Source: Candidatus Solincola jinzensis
GTDB lineage: Bacteria; Actinomycetota; Geothermincolia; Geothermincolales; RBG-13-55-18
Reading direction: 5' to 3'
Assembly: GCA_015711875.1 (NCBI GenBank)
Contig: JACVJG010000241.1
Span: 1 to 5,349 of the forward strand
Length of the DNA stretch: 5,349 bases
Of this stretch, positions 1-5,349 are shown piece by piece; the stretch's first letter is position 1; the number at the start of each line of letters is the position of its first letter. Under the pieces are notes generated by a model. That model made no database searches and was not told the origin of the DNA. It saw only the letters and a list, made by a program, of their open reading frames with translations. The position numbers and the translations under genes were made by a program.

Positions 1-795
1 AGGTCCTCATTTCTTGGAGGGTTAGTATTGGGCATTACCGAAGCGTTAAGGCCCACCATGATTCTACTGGGAATACCATTCATTTTTCAGCGTAAAAAAG
101 AGATTTTATCCGGTCTTATATCGGGAATGCTTGTGTTTCTCCTGATCACGATGGCTTTTTTCGGGATCTCAATATGGAAAAGCTATCTGACCGCCATGCC
201 CTATCATGAAAAGGCCAACCTGGGCGAGATCTCATTGGACGCATCAAATCCAGAGTACCCGCCCATTATCGACGGAATGGACAACCTCAACAATGCCATG
301 GGAGTGCCATATCATAACTCCTCTTTACAATACCTAGTTTATTATTTTCTCAACGTCAGGTTACCGTCATGGTCCATGATCGTATTTACGCTCATTGTCG
401 TGGCTCTATCGTGCATCTACTTTCTGCGAAGAAAGGACTCTATTCTGACTCTCAGTGCACTCTTCCTGTCGGGTTCGGTATTGGTTCTGGTAAGCGATTA
501 TTTTCTTCCAGCCATAAAGAGCTTTTACATGGAAATCTTGTGGTTGATTCCTGCATGCATGTCGATCATTGAATGGGACAACCTGGCTCGAGTGGAATCC
601 CGCCGTCTCTGTGCTGCTTTTTTCTTCCTTTTTTCGGGGATATTTTTCAATACGGTCCTTATCTGGTATCAACACTGCCTGATGCTCAGCGATTTCATGA
701 TTGTGGTCTTCTTCGCTTTGATTTCGTTTCTCGCTAACGAAGCACAAAAATGCTGGATTGCTGAACCATTTAAAGAAGCCTGTATCGATCGATGA
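1..795 (+). CDS. GT87/DUF2029-like polytopic membrane glycosyltransferase, C-terminal part (5' end outside window)
   Basis: The frame is open from base 1 to TGA at 793-795, so the gene enters from the left; the TTG at 28 is only the first possible internal start and is not a convincing one. Counting from that TTG, a helix followed by a basic turn (ALRPT, then FQRKK, residues 6-24) resembles the LKP...RR segment of GT87 proteins. A membrane helix at about 26-50, a roughly 65-residue polar loop ending in NSSL (97-100, matching the NQS-type motif of the family), and five more hydrophobic helices at about 115-134, 139-160, 166-182, 194-214 and 218-236 follow. GT87 enzymes transfer sugars such as mannose or arabinose from polyprenyl phosphates on the outer face of the cytoplasmic membrane; the catalytic Asp of the first loop would lie upstream and cannot be checked. 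Base composition is visibly more AT-rich than in the genes to the right, suggesting a different origin. The topology and NSSL motif are seen; the family assignment is an inference from them. Another multi-helix GT-C type transferase or O-antigen-related protein is possible. Confidence 0.6.
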   Translation, partial: RSSFLGGLVLGITEALRPTMILLGIPFIFQRKKEILSGLISGMLVFLLITMAFFGISIWKSYLTAMPYHEKANLGEISLDASNPEYPPIIDGMDNLNNAMGVPYHNSSLQYLVYYFLNVRLPSWSMIVFTLIVVALSCIYFLRRKDSILTLSALFLSGSVLVLVSDYFLPAIKSFYMEILWLIPACMSIIEWDNLARVESRRLCAAFFFLFSGIFFNTVLIWYQHCLMLSDFMIVVFFALISFLANEAQKCWIAEPFKEACIDR

Positions 796-965
796 GCGCT
801 TCGAGAAACGAATTCCAACGCAGGTCCGCCATATCGGGGATATCGTAATCTATAAGGAGCCAGGAGCCAGTTCATGCAAAGGTCAAGTCCCAGAGCGTCT
901 GTAAACGATCAATCTGGCCCGTACCGTATCGGTTGTCTCTCTTGTCATATATGTTAAACCGTCAC
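796..965. other. Spacer between the membrane-protein gene and the IS remnant
   Basis: No convincing gene is seen. The stretch has a 7-bp direct repeat (AGGAGCC twice, about 855-868) and a 5-bp-arm inverted repeat (ATATC/GATAT near 832-844), neither followed by a T tract, so no terminator can be called for the upstream gene. A 27-codon frame at 874-957 is discussed as a weak finding. Confidence 0.4.
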
Positions 966-1123
966 GGGGGTGATCTACCGTAAATATCACGGTGCTGGGG
1001 CTGACGTTCCGCCCCATGCGAAACATTGGCGGAGCGCTTCCGACCGCTCCTGAGCCCTCTCAGAGCTGGACCCTTTGACGATGTTGCCTATGTTCTTGTT
1101 GCTTGTGCTTGCGCGCCTCAGGC

Positions 1124-1837
1124 TCAGTCGGAGCCGGCGAGATCTGTGCCCTCGGCCCTCTTGCGTTGCTCGTCTTCCCTTCTCTTGATCTCGATATACC
1201 TATCGAGGTGCTTGCGCTCGATATCGGAAAAGCGCACCCTCTGCCAGCGCTCGGACGCCCGCCAGAGCACCGCGAAGACCAGTTTCAAGCATTCCCTCTC
1301 ACCCCGGAAGCGCGGGATGACCTTGGAACGCCTGCGCTCCTCCAAAAAGCTGCGCTCCACGAGATTGGTGGTGCGGATGCTTCTGCGGTGGACGGAGGGA
1401 AGCTTGAGGTGGGAAAGGGAGGCCTCCAGGTCGGAGGCGAAGCTCTTCATGGCGGAGGGGTAGTCATGCGAGAACCTCTCCATAACTGCCTGGGCCATTG
1501 TCTTCCCGGCCTCGTATGATGGGGCGTCACGCACCGCCTCCAGCCAGGGCTTCAAGGTGGTCCGGGCATCTTCTGGCACCTTGTCCAAGACGTTTCTCAT
1601 CTTGTGCACCCAGCAGCGTATCCTTTCCGCCTGCGGCCACATGGCCTCCGCCGCACGGATGAGGACGGGAGCGCCGTCGGTGGTTATGGTCAGCGGGGGC
1701 TTGAGGCCCCGGGATACCATGTCCCGATAGTGGGAGAGCCAATCCTCGTAGGATTCCTTGTTGCCCAGGGTCATGGAGAGGAGGGCCTTGGCTCCGCAGG
1801 ACAGGATGGCCCAGGACAGACAGTTTAGGACGTGGCC
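1124..1837 (-). pseudogene. IS256-family (mutator) transposase, C-terminal fragment
   Basis: The frame runs from an in-frame TAG (1838-1840) to TGA at 1124-1126, about 238 codons against roughly 400 for intact family members. The first ATG is at 1772-1774, but family-like sequence (WAIL, KALLSM) extends about 15-20 codons above it, so that ATG is not the true start. Numbering from that Met, GNKESYEDW (4-12) and RGLKPP (22-27) lead to TTDGAP, whose D33 fits the second catalytic Asp. C54 and H57 form the CxxH of RCWVHKM, and E140 in RTTNLVERSF fits the catalytic Glu of the DDE triad; RRRSKVIPRF follows. The tail after about residue 190 is Arg/Lys/Glu-rich. The first catalytic Asp and the N-terminal DNA-binding part are absent. 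Intact IS256 transposases cut and join element ends through a circular intermediate; this fragment cannot. The N-terminal remnant lies upstream on the same strand at 2031-2243. An alternative reading is that 1124-1774 is annotated as a short intact gene, which I consider unlikely to be functional. Confidence 0.85.
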
Positions 1838-2030
1838 CTAACGCAATAGGGCATCTACTCCCCGCAATGGTTTCAAAGTTTTCTCGAGAGGAACAATCCC
1901 AGCATCGTTACATGATTCCTCCAGAAGATGGTTTCTTTTATTTCCTATAAATAAGCATCTCAGAAACTTAAACCATATACCGTTCGCGCTTCCAAACGAG
2001 GATGCTTATCCAGGTTCAAGCCCTTGGCTA
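1838..2030. other. AT-richer, frame-broken filler between the two transposase fragments
   Basis: This sequence sits where the central part of the transposase (LG-x-x-x-YER, the RNGY-type segment and the first catalytic Asp) should be, and is far too short for it. It has a 6-bp perfect hairpin at 1835-1852 (GCCCTA/TAGGGC, 6-nt loop) exactly over the in-frame stop, and a 9-bp inverted repeat (ATAAGCATC 1951-1959, GATGCTTAT 2001-2009). In the transposase frame it is open back to a TAA at 2006-2008 but shows no clear family motif. A second short minus-strand frame ends at 1960. Confidence 0.4.
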
Positions 2031-2243
2031 TCATGGAAAACTGAAGCTCGCCCAGTTAATAAAGAATCTCATCGCCATTCTCACCCCCATCTTTATCAGC
2101 TCCCTGGTTAGATCTTCCGCCTTGGCATCTCTCGTGAGTTTCCTTGCCTTCTGTTCCAACAGCTCGCCCGCCGGTATTTTCTTCACAGGCCTGGGCTCCT
2201 TTCCGTCGTTTGCTTTGGTCGCGCCTAACAACCGATGTGACAT
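2031..2243 (-). pseudogene. IS256-family transposase, N-terminal fragment
   Basis: A 70-codon frame starts with ATG at 2241-2243 and stops at TGA 2031-2033. Residues about 18-56 (PRPVKKIPAGELLEQKAR, then AEDLTRELIKMGVRMAM) have the charged, helical pattern of the N-terminal region of mutator-type transposases, in which LLE-x-AR and ELIK-x-G precede a leucine/glutamate-rich helix and an LG-x-x-x-YER motif. Here the similarity ends at about residue 56 and a dozen unrelated residues lead to the stop. The start lies about 40 bp inside the proposed IS end, the usual position for an IS256 transposase gene. It has the same strand and order as the C-terminal fragment, so the two were probably one gene. 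There is no good Shine-Dalgarno sequence. The family link is my recognition of the pattern and not an alignment; an unrelated small protein is the alternative. The opposite-strand frame over the same bases looks non-coding. Confidence 0.5.
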
Positions 2244-2316
2244 TCCAGGCCGCTAAGGGTTTACAGAAATTTAGGGCGTGATTCCCGGCTTGGACTCTGG
2301 CCGCCCTTTACGGTGC

Positions 2317-2345
2317 TTCATATTCACAGTCCTTTCTGACATAAT
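2317..2345 (+). promoter_or_regulatory. Candidate promoter for the M61-like gene, leaderless layout
   Basis: A TTCATA hexamer at 2317-2322 (4 of 6 to TTGACA) and CATAAT at 2340-2345 (5 of 6 to TATAAT) are separated by 17 bp. The gene's ATG at 2354 begins 8 bp after the -10 hexamer, where transcription would be expected to start. No Shine-Dalgarno-like sequence is present between them, which agrees with a leaderless mRNA. It is a motif match only, and one such match is easy to find by chance in AT-richer sequence. Confidence 0.35.
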
Positions 2346-2353
2346 GATGCCTG

Positions 2354-3970
2354 ATGTTTGAGATGAGATCGAAGCTGTTGTCAGCCGCCATGGCCATGCT
2401 GGTGGCCATTTTTCTATTGCCTCGCCCCGTCGCGTATTCCGCCGCGCGGGGCGAGATCGCATACCGCGTGGACCTGACCTCGACGGGGGCTGGAGAGATC
2501 GAGGTCTCCCTGAGCCTGGACCCGGAATCAGCCCCGCTGGTGCTGGAGCTTCCGGATGAATACGGGAACGGCCTCGCCACGGGTCTGTCCTCGCATGTCT
2601 CGGGCGAAAAGGCTTATGACGCCTCCGGCGGCGAACTGATGGCGCGGCGGGAGGGAAACGAGTGGTACATCGAACACGAAGGCCCTTTGACCTTTACATA
2701 TAACCTGCGCTTGGGCGGCTATGGAGCGGGCACGCCATACCTGGAATCCCTGGCTCAGCAGACCGGGGGCTGGCCTTATTTTCCCTACCTAGACGAGGAT
2801 GCGGCCTACCTGCCCGGATTCGCCGTCTTCGTGAGGCCACGCGGCGGTGAGGACCTGCGCCCCAGCCTGGAGCTGGAGATGCCCGAAGGATGGCGCGCAG
2901 TCGCCCCCTGGGGGGAACGTCCCGAGCGCCTGGCGGACTTGCTGGAAAACCCCGTTTACGCCGGCGATATCGCCCTGGTGGAGAGGGATTCCCTTCTGGT
3001 GGCGGCTCCTGCGGGCGCCCCTGCCACGGCGGAAGCAGGGCTCGATGAGTACGCGGACAGGGCGGTCTCACTGCTGGGAAAAGCCGAGGGCTCGCTATGG
3101 GGAACAGGTCTCCCGGCCGGGCAGAGGCTGCTCATCATCATGACGCTAAGGGGAGAGGAGCCGGCAGAGGAAGGAAATGGTTTCAGCGGAGCGCTTTACC
3201 TTGTTATGCCTTTCTCTTCCTCCATAACGCTACCCATGCCCCGCGACGCCAATCCCCTTTCCGATAACGCCATCGAGGCCACCGCCCGGGGGATGTCATC
3301 GCTCCTCCTCTCCCGCGGACTTTACCTGGACGAGGAGGCTGCCTGGCTGCGCGAGGGAAGCGCCTGGTATCTGCAGGACCTTCTGCCGTACGACGCGGGT
3401 TTGTGGGGTGCTTCCCTCTTCTGGGACCGCTTCAACCTCCTTTACGACGCATACCGCGCCGGGCGCGCCGACAGTGACTTGACCCTTGCCAGCTCGGCCA
3501 AGGCGGCGCTGGGATCGGCGCAGGCCGCAACGCTGCTATGCCACGGGGGCGCCACGGCATGCGCCTCCATCGACGCCGGTCTCCGCTCCCTTCAACCCTA
3601 CGCCATCGACCTCCCGTCCTTCCTGCGAGACTTAAGAGAGCTATCAAGGCCGGAAAAGCCGCTCGGCAACGAGGAGATAAGAACCGCGTTGGAGAATCTC
3701 ACCGGGCGGGATTGGTCCTCGTTTTTCCGCCAGCACGTCACCGGCTCCGCCCTCATACCCGCTTCCTCTTTCTCGTCCCTGAACATAACGGGGGCGGGAA
3801 GCCAGGCGCCCGAGCAGCAGCCCCCTGAGGGCAACACCTCGGTTTCGGGTTGGATTCTGCTGGTGGTGGCCGTCGTGCTCGTGTTCCTCATACCCTTCGT
3901 GCTCGAGCCCTACACCATGCGACCACGCAAACCGGGTTTCCTGGAGCGTGAATTGAGCAAAGACGAGTGA
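2354..3970 (+). CDS. Secreted, membrane-anchored M61/M1-like (gluzincin) protein, probable pseudo-peptidase
   Basis: The 538-residue protein starts with a signal peptide (basic MFEMRSK, hydrophobic core about 8-28) and ends with a transmembrane helix (about 498-518) and a short basic tail (RPRK at 523-526). It is therefore probably displayed outside the membrane with its C-terminus inside. The order of motifs follows M61/M1 metallopeptidases: a beta-rich N-terminal half with MPEGW (176-180) and LLENPVYAGDI (196-206, like the L-x-D-S-P...G segment of M61). A helical catalytic-type region follows, with WLREGSAWYL (331-340), which matches the xWLxEG helix holding the third zinc ligand (E334). 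LTGRDWSSFFRQHVTG (449-464) is like the TG-x-D-x-x-x-FF-x-x-Y-V-x-G segment near the C-terminus. The position expected for HExxH reads IEATA (307-311): the Glu is kept but both zinc-binding His are gone, so aminopeptidase activity is unlikely. A Pro/Gln-rich stretch (about 480-492) precedes the anchor. No cofactor or partner is visible. ATG 2354 was chosen because the promoter-like pair lies just upstream; M4 (2363) is an alternative. Neither has a ribosome binding site. It stands alone and converges with the next gene. Confidence 0.75.
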   Translation: MFEMRSKLLSAAMAMLVAIFLLPRPVAYSAARGEIAYRVDLTSTGAGEIEVSLSLDPESAPLVLELPDEYGNGLATGLSSHVSGEKAYDASGGELMARREGNEWYIEHEGPLTFTYNLRLGGYGAGTPYLESLAQQTGGWPYFPYLDEDAAYLPGFAVFVRPRGGEDLRPSLELEMPEGWRAVAPWGERPERLADLLENPVYAGDIALVERDSLLVAAPAGAPATAEAGLDEYADRAVSLLGKAEGSLWGTGLPAGQRLLIIMTLRGEEPAEEGNGFSGALYLVMPFSSSITLPMPRDANPLSDNAIEATARGMSSLLLSRGLYLDEEAAWLREGSAWYLQDLLPYDAGLWGASLFWDRFNLLYDAYRAGRADSDLTLASSAKAALGSAQAATLLCHGGATACASIDAGLRSLQPYAIDLPSFLRDLRELSRPEKPLGNEEIRTALENLTGRDWSSFFRQHVTGSALIPASSFSSLNITGAGSQAPEQQPPEGNTSVSGWILLVVAVVLVFLIPFVLEPYTMRPRKPGFLERELSKDE

Positions 3971-4285
3971 GCTCCGGGCTCGTGCCGGGCAAGCAGACGA
4001 TCCAATACGGCTTCTTCTCGGAATGAACGCGGGGTCGTTTGGCTTGCCTCCCGATAACAGGTAACACCGTTGAACGTCATGGCAAGTGAAGGCCTGAATG
4101 GCGGTACCTCGCGGTCGCGATCGGGTCGCCCGTGTTTGTTGCCGAAGGATAATACGCAAAGGGTAAGCACTTTCTGCCATGAAAGCTTCTTGGGCGCCAC
4201 TACCTCCGTGCGCGGGATATTTGATCGGATAACATAGAGCCTGGATCGAACCCGCATATCCAAGGGACAATGCGGTTCTTTTCCG
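3971..4285. other. Convergent intergenic region, nothing recognisable
   Basis: This 315-bp gap lies between two genes that end towards each other. I see no gene: the long minus-strand frames crossing it continue through the antisense of the neighbouring genes and lack protein-like composition. Only very short inverted repeats are present (GAGC/GCTC at 3969-3981, GCGG/CCGC at 4272-4286), without the long GC stem and T run of a Rho-independent terminator. One GGTTCGATCC-like string on the minus strand at about 4243-4253 resembles a tRNA T-loop but has no supporting arms. Confidence 0.45.
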
Positions 4286-5349
4286 CTATGGGACAACCAC
4301 CTTGACAGCGTTGCTGTAGGCGAGGATGGACCCGTCCTTGTAGATGCCCACGCGGTAATAATAGGTATGTCCTGAGCCCACCGAGGTGTCGGCGTACGAC
4401 CTCGACCCCGCGTCCACGAAGGTGCAGGTGTCACCGGGATAGCTGGGGTTGGGGTTGCTCTCGGAGCGGCATATCTTGAACCCGCTGTAGGAACAGGGCC
4501 CGCTCACGTTCCAGGACAGCTTCACCTTCCCGCCCTCCACCGCCGCGCTCAGGGATATCGAGAGCTCCTGCTCTTGCCCCGGTACCGCAACCTTCACGGC
4601 GTTGCTGTATCCCAACACCTCCCCCTGGTTGTAGACCGCCAAGCGATAATAATATGTGTGCCCGCATTCCACTGAGGTGTCGGTGGCGGAACGCGTGGCC
4701 GCCCCGTCTATGTACTTCCACCAGTCCCCTGGATAAGCGGGGGTGGGGTTGGTCTCGGAGCGGCAGAGCTTGAAGCCCTGGAAACCGCTATAGCCGCTGA
4801 GCGTCCAAGTGAAGTCGACGGCACCCTCCCGCGCCGTGGCCGAAAGGGTCACGCTCTTCTGGTCCTGCGGCTGCGGCGCGGGCCGGGGCACGGGCGCCGG
4901 CGGCGGGGTGGGCTGCGGCTCCTGGGGTGCAGGCTGCGGCTGGGCAGGCTCCTGCGGCGGCGCCTCAACCGCCTCTTCTTCCTTTTCAAGCAGTTGAAAG
5001 ACGCCTATGGGGAGCCCCAAGGCCTCGTCCATGGCCTTGTTCCACCTCAGCCATTCATCATCGATGTGCTCCCGCTTGATGTCGTATGCCTGCCCGACGA
5101 TACCTTCCCCGAAATCAAGCGCATATCCCTCCTCGAGTCTTGAACCCGGACTTTCATCGACCTCCAACTTCACCGCGGAGTGGATGGACAGCACCCTGCC
5201 CTTACCGTCCTCCACGTCGAGGGCAAAGGCGGTTCCCAGCGCGGAAACGGAAACGCCTTCCGTCCGCGCTTTATATGGGACTCCCTCTGCCACACGGTGA
5301 TATGTCCGCCCCCTCAGCACCTCCACCGTCACGCCCTCGTCTCCATCCA
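4286..5349 (-). CDS. FecR-domain protein with Pro-rich linker and two FN3-like domains, C-terminal part (5' end outside window)
   Basis: The frame is open from the right edge to TAG at 4286-4288; the GTG at 5330-5332 is only the first possible internal start, since coding-like residues (DGDEG) precede it. Counting from that GTG, residues 1-75 look like the second half of a FecR domain: VEVLRGRTYHRV (3-14), a Gly-bounded SVSALGTAFALDV (28-40), then a strand pair ending in LEEGYALDFGEG (66-77). EWLRWNKAMDEAL (93-105) follows, a W-x-x-x-N...D segment common after FecR domains. Residues 121-157 are a Pro/Gln/Ala/Glu-rich spacer. Two FN3-like beta-sandwich domains follow (160-251 and 256-348), each with CRSE-x-NP-x-P-x-YPGD, GHTYYYR and YSNAVKV. 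FecR domains are known from membrane-bound sigma-factor signalling and from exported surface proteins. The linker plus tandem FN3 favours an extracytoplasmic surface or adhesive role, with an N-terminal membrane anchor or signal expected outside the window. The protein ends exactly at the last strand of the second domain. No terminator is visible after it. Confidence 0.75.
   Translation of the reverse strand, partial: DGDEGVTVEVLRGRTYHRVAEGVPYKARTEGVSVSALGTAFALDVEDGKGRVLSIHSAVKLEVDESPGSRLEEGYALDFGEGIVGQAYDIKREHIDDEWLRWNKAMDEALGLPIGVFQLLEKEEEAVEAPPQEPAQPQPAPQEPQPTPPPAPVPRPAPQPQDQKSVTLSATAREGAVDFTWTLSGYSGFQGFKLCRSETNPTPAYPGDWWKYIDGAATRSATDTSVECGHTYYYRLAVYNQGEVLGYSNAVKVAVPGQEQELSISLSAAVEGGKVKLSWNVSGPCSYSGFKICRSESNPNPSYPGDTCTFVDAGSRSYADTSVGSGHTYYYRVGIYKDGSILAYSNAVKVVVP
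4289..4855 (-). repeat. Intragenic tandem duplication encoding two FN3-like domains (291-bp period)
   Basis: The two domains (coding bases 4580-4855 and 4289-4567) align with a period of 291 bp, or 97 residues. The plus-strand strings GCGTTGCTGTA at about 4308 and 4599 show the period at DNA level. Conserved blocks are CRSE-x-NP-x-P-x-YPGD, a TDTSV/ADTSV turn, GHTYYYR, and YSNAVKV at the C-terminal strand. The DNA copies have diverged noticeably, including at synonymous sites and in the 5' third, so the duplication is not recent. Cysteines differ: one copy has C190 and C223, the other C280, C288 and C303. Confidence 0.8.

Larger units (their letters stand above)
966..2288 (-). mobile_element. 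Decayed IS256-family (mutator-type) insertion sequence
   Basis: Two transposase fragments on the minus strand (N-terminal 2031-2243, C-terminal 1124-1837) define the element, and its span of about 1.3 kb fits IS256-family elements. The limits come from a weak alignment of the two ends read inwards. The low end (plus strand from about 968) has GGG, GATC, CC, TAAAT and TC. The high end (minus strand from about 2286) has GGG, AATC, CC, TAAAT and TC in similar spacing. This is an imperfect inverted repeat and no flanking target duplication was identified, so the boundaries are approximate to perhaps 20 bp. The middle of the transposase is missing and replaced by AT-richer sequence, so the element cannot move by itself. 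Confidence 0.55.

Noticed and set aside
1026..1519. Plus-strand frames over the transposase C-terminus
   Set aside because: They are antisense to clear DDE transposase motifs and have no recognisable domain.
2002..2256. Plus-strand 84-codon frame with hydrophobic residues
   Set aside because: It is the antisense of the N-terminal transposase fragment, whose charged helical composition is more protein-like. The hydrophobic pattern arises from the complement of Lys/Glu-rich codons.
3969..3981. Possible terminator after the M61-like gene (GAGC/GCTC)
   Set aside because: The arms are 4 bp, there is no T tract, and it overlaps the stop codon.
4240..4262. tRNA T-loop-like string (GGGTTCGATCC) on the minus strand
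   Set aside because: The flanking bases do not form a 5-bp T stem, and no acceptor, D or anticodon arm can be drawn around it.
4272..4286. Possible terminator after the FecR/FN3 gene (GCGG/CCGC, 7-nt loop)
   Set aside because: The stem is only 4 bp, it overlaps the stop codon region, and no T run follows on the minus strand.
3644..4434. Long minus-strand open frames crossing the convergent gap
   Set aside because: They run antisense to parts of the two real genes, have Arg/Ser/Pro-rich composition typical of shadows in GC-rich DNA, and show no motif.
4289..4855. Repeats considered as a CRISPR or VNTR array
   Set aside because: There are only two copies with a 291-bp period that keep the reading frame and encode whole domains; this is domain duplication.

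Overview
The window looks like an accessory stretch of a GC-rich bacterial chromosome. Long GC-rich genes with mostly G/C-ending codons, a FecR-type protein with a Pro-rich linker and fibronectin-like modules, and a start codon with no Shine-Dalgarno but a close promoter-like pair would all suit an uncultured actinobacterial lineage. That assignment is inference only; there is no rRNA or other marker gene.

Layout. (1) 1-795, plus strand: the C-terminal part of a polytopic membrane protein resembling the GT87/DUF2029 polyprenol-phosphate-sugar glycosyltransferases, cut by the window edge and clearly more AT-rich than the genes on the right. (2) 796-965: short non-coding spacer. (3) about 966-2288: remains of an IS256-family (mutator type) insertion sequence on the minus strand. 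An N-terminal transposase fragment (2243-2031) and a C-terminal fragment (about 1837-1124) are separated by about 200 bp of AT-richer, frame-broken sequence. The part that should hold the first catalytic Asp is missing, so the element is dead. Weak imperfect terminal repeats can be aligned at both ends. (4) 2354-3970, plus strand: a secreted, C-terminally membrane-anchored protein with the architecture of an M61/M1-like gluzincin metallopeptidase, but with IEATA where HExxH should be, so probably a pseudo-peptidase. (5) 3971-4285: a convergent intergenic gap with no recognisable feature. (6) 4286-5349, minus strand: the 3' part of a FecR-domain protein with a Pro/Gln/Ala-rich linker and two tandem fibronectin-III-like domains that arose by a 291-bp internal duplication; its N-terminus lies outside the window.

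How the pieces relate. There is no clear operon. The three non-mobile genes all encode envelope or surface proteins (membrane glycosyltransferase, anchored pseudo-peptidase, FecR/FN3 protein), but they are separated by an IS scar and by a convergent junction, so joint function is not shown. The most unusual items are the zinc-ligand-less M61-like protein, its possible leaderless transcript, and the duplicated FN3-like module with a conserved CRSE-x-NP-x-P-x-YPGD signature. I did not find a CRISPR array, RNA gene or convincing new multi-gene system.
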